A stretch of DNA of 64,000 bases from Fomitopsis serialis. Lineage: Eukaryota > Basidiomycota > Agaricomycetes > Polyporales > Fomitopsidaceae. This document shows positions 63,024 to 64,000 of this stretch, piece by piece. Location: the NCBI RefSeq assembly GCF_022376445.1, contig NW_025954983.1:1-64000 (forward strand), written 5' to 3'. A program made the position numbers and the translations under genes. Below the pieces are notes generated by a model. That model was not told the DNA's origin. It did no database searches and saw nothing but the letters and a program-made list of their open reading frames with translations. Every line of letters starts with the position of its first letter. The first letter of the stretch is position 1.

Positions 63024-63036
63024 GTTTTTCCTGATG
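63024..63036 (-). repeat. P2 right terminal inverted repeat
   Basis: GTTTTTCCTGATG, identical to the right end of P1. Confidence 0.9.
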
Positions 63037-63038
63037 AG

Positions 63039-63480
63039 AGACCCCCTTACCCTCTCAATCTCACCTCGCACCGGCGAGGTTCGTCAGTCAGCCAGTACGT
63101 TCGAAGTCAGCAAGTTCGCCGGTCAGTCAGTACGTTCGAAGTCAGTCAGTCAGTTCGCCAGTACGTTCGCCAGCTCGTAGTAGCCCCGAGAGGCTCTACA
63201 CTTCTTCTCCTGCCGTCGCTCGCCTTCCTTGTCGCCGCTCGTTCGACACGTTTGTCGAAACTCTCCCTCCTACCTTCGAGGCTTAGCCCTCGTCTTCGAA
63301 CAGTCTTCGATATCTTCGAAGCTCTCCCACGTCGTTCGGAGTCTTGTCCGTCCTCCTCCTTCTTACCTAGACCACTGTACAGTCCCCCGTACATCTCATA
63401 GACGCAGAGGCCTCGCATACCACTGCTCGACCTCACGGTTGGGTTTTTGTGTGGCTTTTGTGTTCTTTTCGGTCGCGTCA
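63039..63480 (+). repeat. Gypsy 3' LTR, piece 3 of 3
   Basis: Matches 24829-25269 of the 5' LTR with one extra C near 63,470, ending GCGTCA. The three pieces add to 1,656 bp against 1,655 bp for the 5' LTR. Confidence 0.92.
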
Positions 63481-64000
63481 CCGGTGGGTTAGCCTTATGG
63501 AAGGTTTGCGGTCGAGCCATCGAGGCGTCCTGACGCGCTTTCTCCAGGGTTTGCCACTCATCCTCTCCGGTTATTCTGCCAAAGGTGGTGGGTGCGCATC
63601 TCCGGCGGAGGTGGTTAATAAACGGCCTCAGGTATTTCGCAAGGGGGGCGCCGATCCAGCCCTTCTCCTCCCACAGCGGTGTCTTGTCGAAAATTAGTGT
63701 GGGCAACACGCTGTCCGTGCTCAGGAAATTTAGTGGTGCGTCCAGAGGTGTTCGCTCGGCAGCACACATTGCAGCCAAAAGGGCCCCCGGCTCGGTCACG
63801 TCGGTATTCGGGTCTGCAGTCGGGGTGACCAGTATGTTCCGCTCGTCATTGGGGCCGAAATAGGCCGCATAGGTGCTCCGGTCGGCGCGGGAGACAGGGT
63901 CCGGCGCATCAGGGTTCTCTGTGGGCCGGAAAAGCATCACCGTTGTGGACTCCTCCGGGACTGCGATTCCGGGGCGTCGCCTGATCGCCGGGGGTTCTGT
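63481..64000 (-). pseudogene. LINE polyprotein: RNase H region (continues beyond window)
   Basis: Minus-strand open frame entering from the right edge. It has an RNase H type I pattern: YAAYFGPNDERN, EPGALLAAMCAAE (helix with catalytic Glu position), STDSVLPTLIF (DS motif) and LWEEKGWIGAPLAKYLRPF. It then breaks off at the CCGG duplication, where the gypsy element entered. The continuing frame is at 23,614-22,772. Reverse transcriptase should lie outside the window. The LINE is the oldest layer of the stack. Confidence 0.8.

Larger units (their letters stand above)
55025..63036. mobile_element. P2: 8.0-kb non-autonomous relative of P1
   Basis: Ends CATCAGGGAAAAC (55025-55037) and GTTTTTCCTGATG (63024-63036), the same inverted repeat as P1 with one mismatch on the left; AG is duplicated at 55023-55024 and 63037-63038. 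The right end also shares the next bases (ACTTT) with the P1 left end. It carries a DUF6532-like gene, a scrambled H+-ATPase fragment and long period-4 repeats, but no transposase. It could be mobilised by the P1-type enzyme. Confidence 0.85.
23615..63480 (+). mobile_element. Ty3/gypsy LTR retrotransposon carrying three nested insertions
   Basis: The element begins TGATGAG at 23615 and ends GCGTCA at 63480, flanked by CCGG at 23611-23614 and 63481-63484 (a 5-bp CCGGT duplication is also possible if the first T belongs to the target). Order: 5' LTR, primer-binding-like site, gag, protease and reverse transcriptase start, insertion P1, rest of a truncated reverse transcriptase, polypurine tract, then a 3' LTR split by a copia-like element and by P2. 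Removing the three inserts leaves about 7.75 kb. Pol lacks RNase H and integrase, so this copy is defective. The two LTRs differ at only a few positions that I found (a C/T near 23690 versus 47486, a T/C near 24946 versus 63155, and one extra C near 63470), so the insertion is recent. Confidence 0.9.

Noticed and set aside
23615..63480. Idea that the 40-kb block is a single giant cargo-carrying element (Starship-like)
   Set aside because: No tyrosine recombinase is seen, and the block decomposes fully into known element types with their own target duplications.
1..64000. CRISPR arrays, rRNA genes, bacterial operons
   Set aside because: None seen; all coding regions are intron-rich and of fungal type, and direct repeats are explained by LTRs or simple repeats.

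Overview
The window is nuclear DNA of a filamentous basidiomycete, probably an Agaricomycete. Evidence: genes are compact and GC-rich, cut by many 45-65 bp GT-AG introns with CTNAC-like branch points. A white-collar-2 type GATA factor is present. The mobile elements include a Plavaka-type transposase linked to a TET/JBP dioxygenase, a combination characteristic of mushroom genomes. No prokaryotic features, CRISPR arrays or rRNA were seen.

Positions 1-22,236 are an ordinary cellular gene block: a secreted aspartic protease (-, cut by the window edge), a uridine kinase with a UPRT-like C-terminal domain (+), a very large acidic repeat protein ending in a CaaX box (-), a small Ser/Thr-rich GPI-anchored wall protein (-), the arginine methyltransferase PRMT5 (-), an ankyrin-repeat protein (-), the photoreceptor partner WC-2 (+) and the PP1 regulator SDS22 (+).

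Positions 22,613-64,000 appear to be one nested transposon stack that can be unpacked almost base by base. (1) A non-LTR retrotransposon (LINE) on the minus strand has its poly(A) tail at 22,613-22,634 and enters from beyond the right edge. (2) A Ty3/gypsy element (LTRs of 1,655 and 1,656 bp) sits inside the LINE; removing it with one copy of CCGG rejoins the LINE reading frame. (3) The gypsy pol gene is split by P1, a 17,694-bp DNA transposon (29,185-46,878) with 13-bp terminal inverted repeats and a GA duplication. (4) The gypsy 3' LTR is split by a 6,396-bp copia-like LTR element (47,960-54,355; two 200-bp LTRs, 5-bp duplication CGATC). (5) The same LTR is split again by P2, an 8,012-bp relative of P1 (55,025-63,036; AG duplication). 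Deleting the two inserts leaves a 3' LTR of 1,656 bp.

The cargo is the interesting part. P1 carries a Plavaka-type transposase, a TET/JBP 5-methylcytosine dioxygenase with all catalytic residues in place, a tandem pair of related unknown genes, two further unknown genes and a DUF6532-like gene. P2 has no transposase but carries a paralogue of the DUF6532-like gene and a scrambled fragment of the plasma-membrane H+-ATPase. The gypsy LTR itself contains a complete, spliced antisense gene of 258 codons. The copia-like element has no reverse transcriptase; it encodes a coiled-coil protein and a roughly 1,500-residue protein of unknown function, and its coding DNA is studded with more than 40 short, mostly perfect hairpins.
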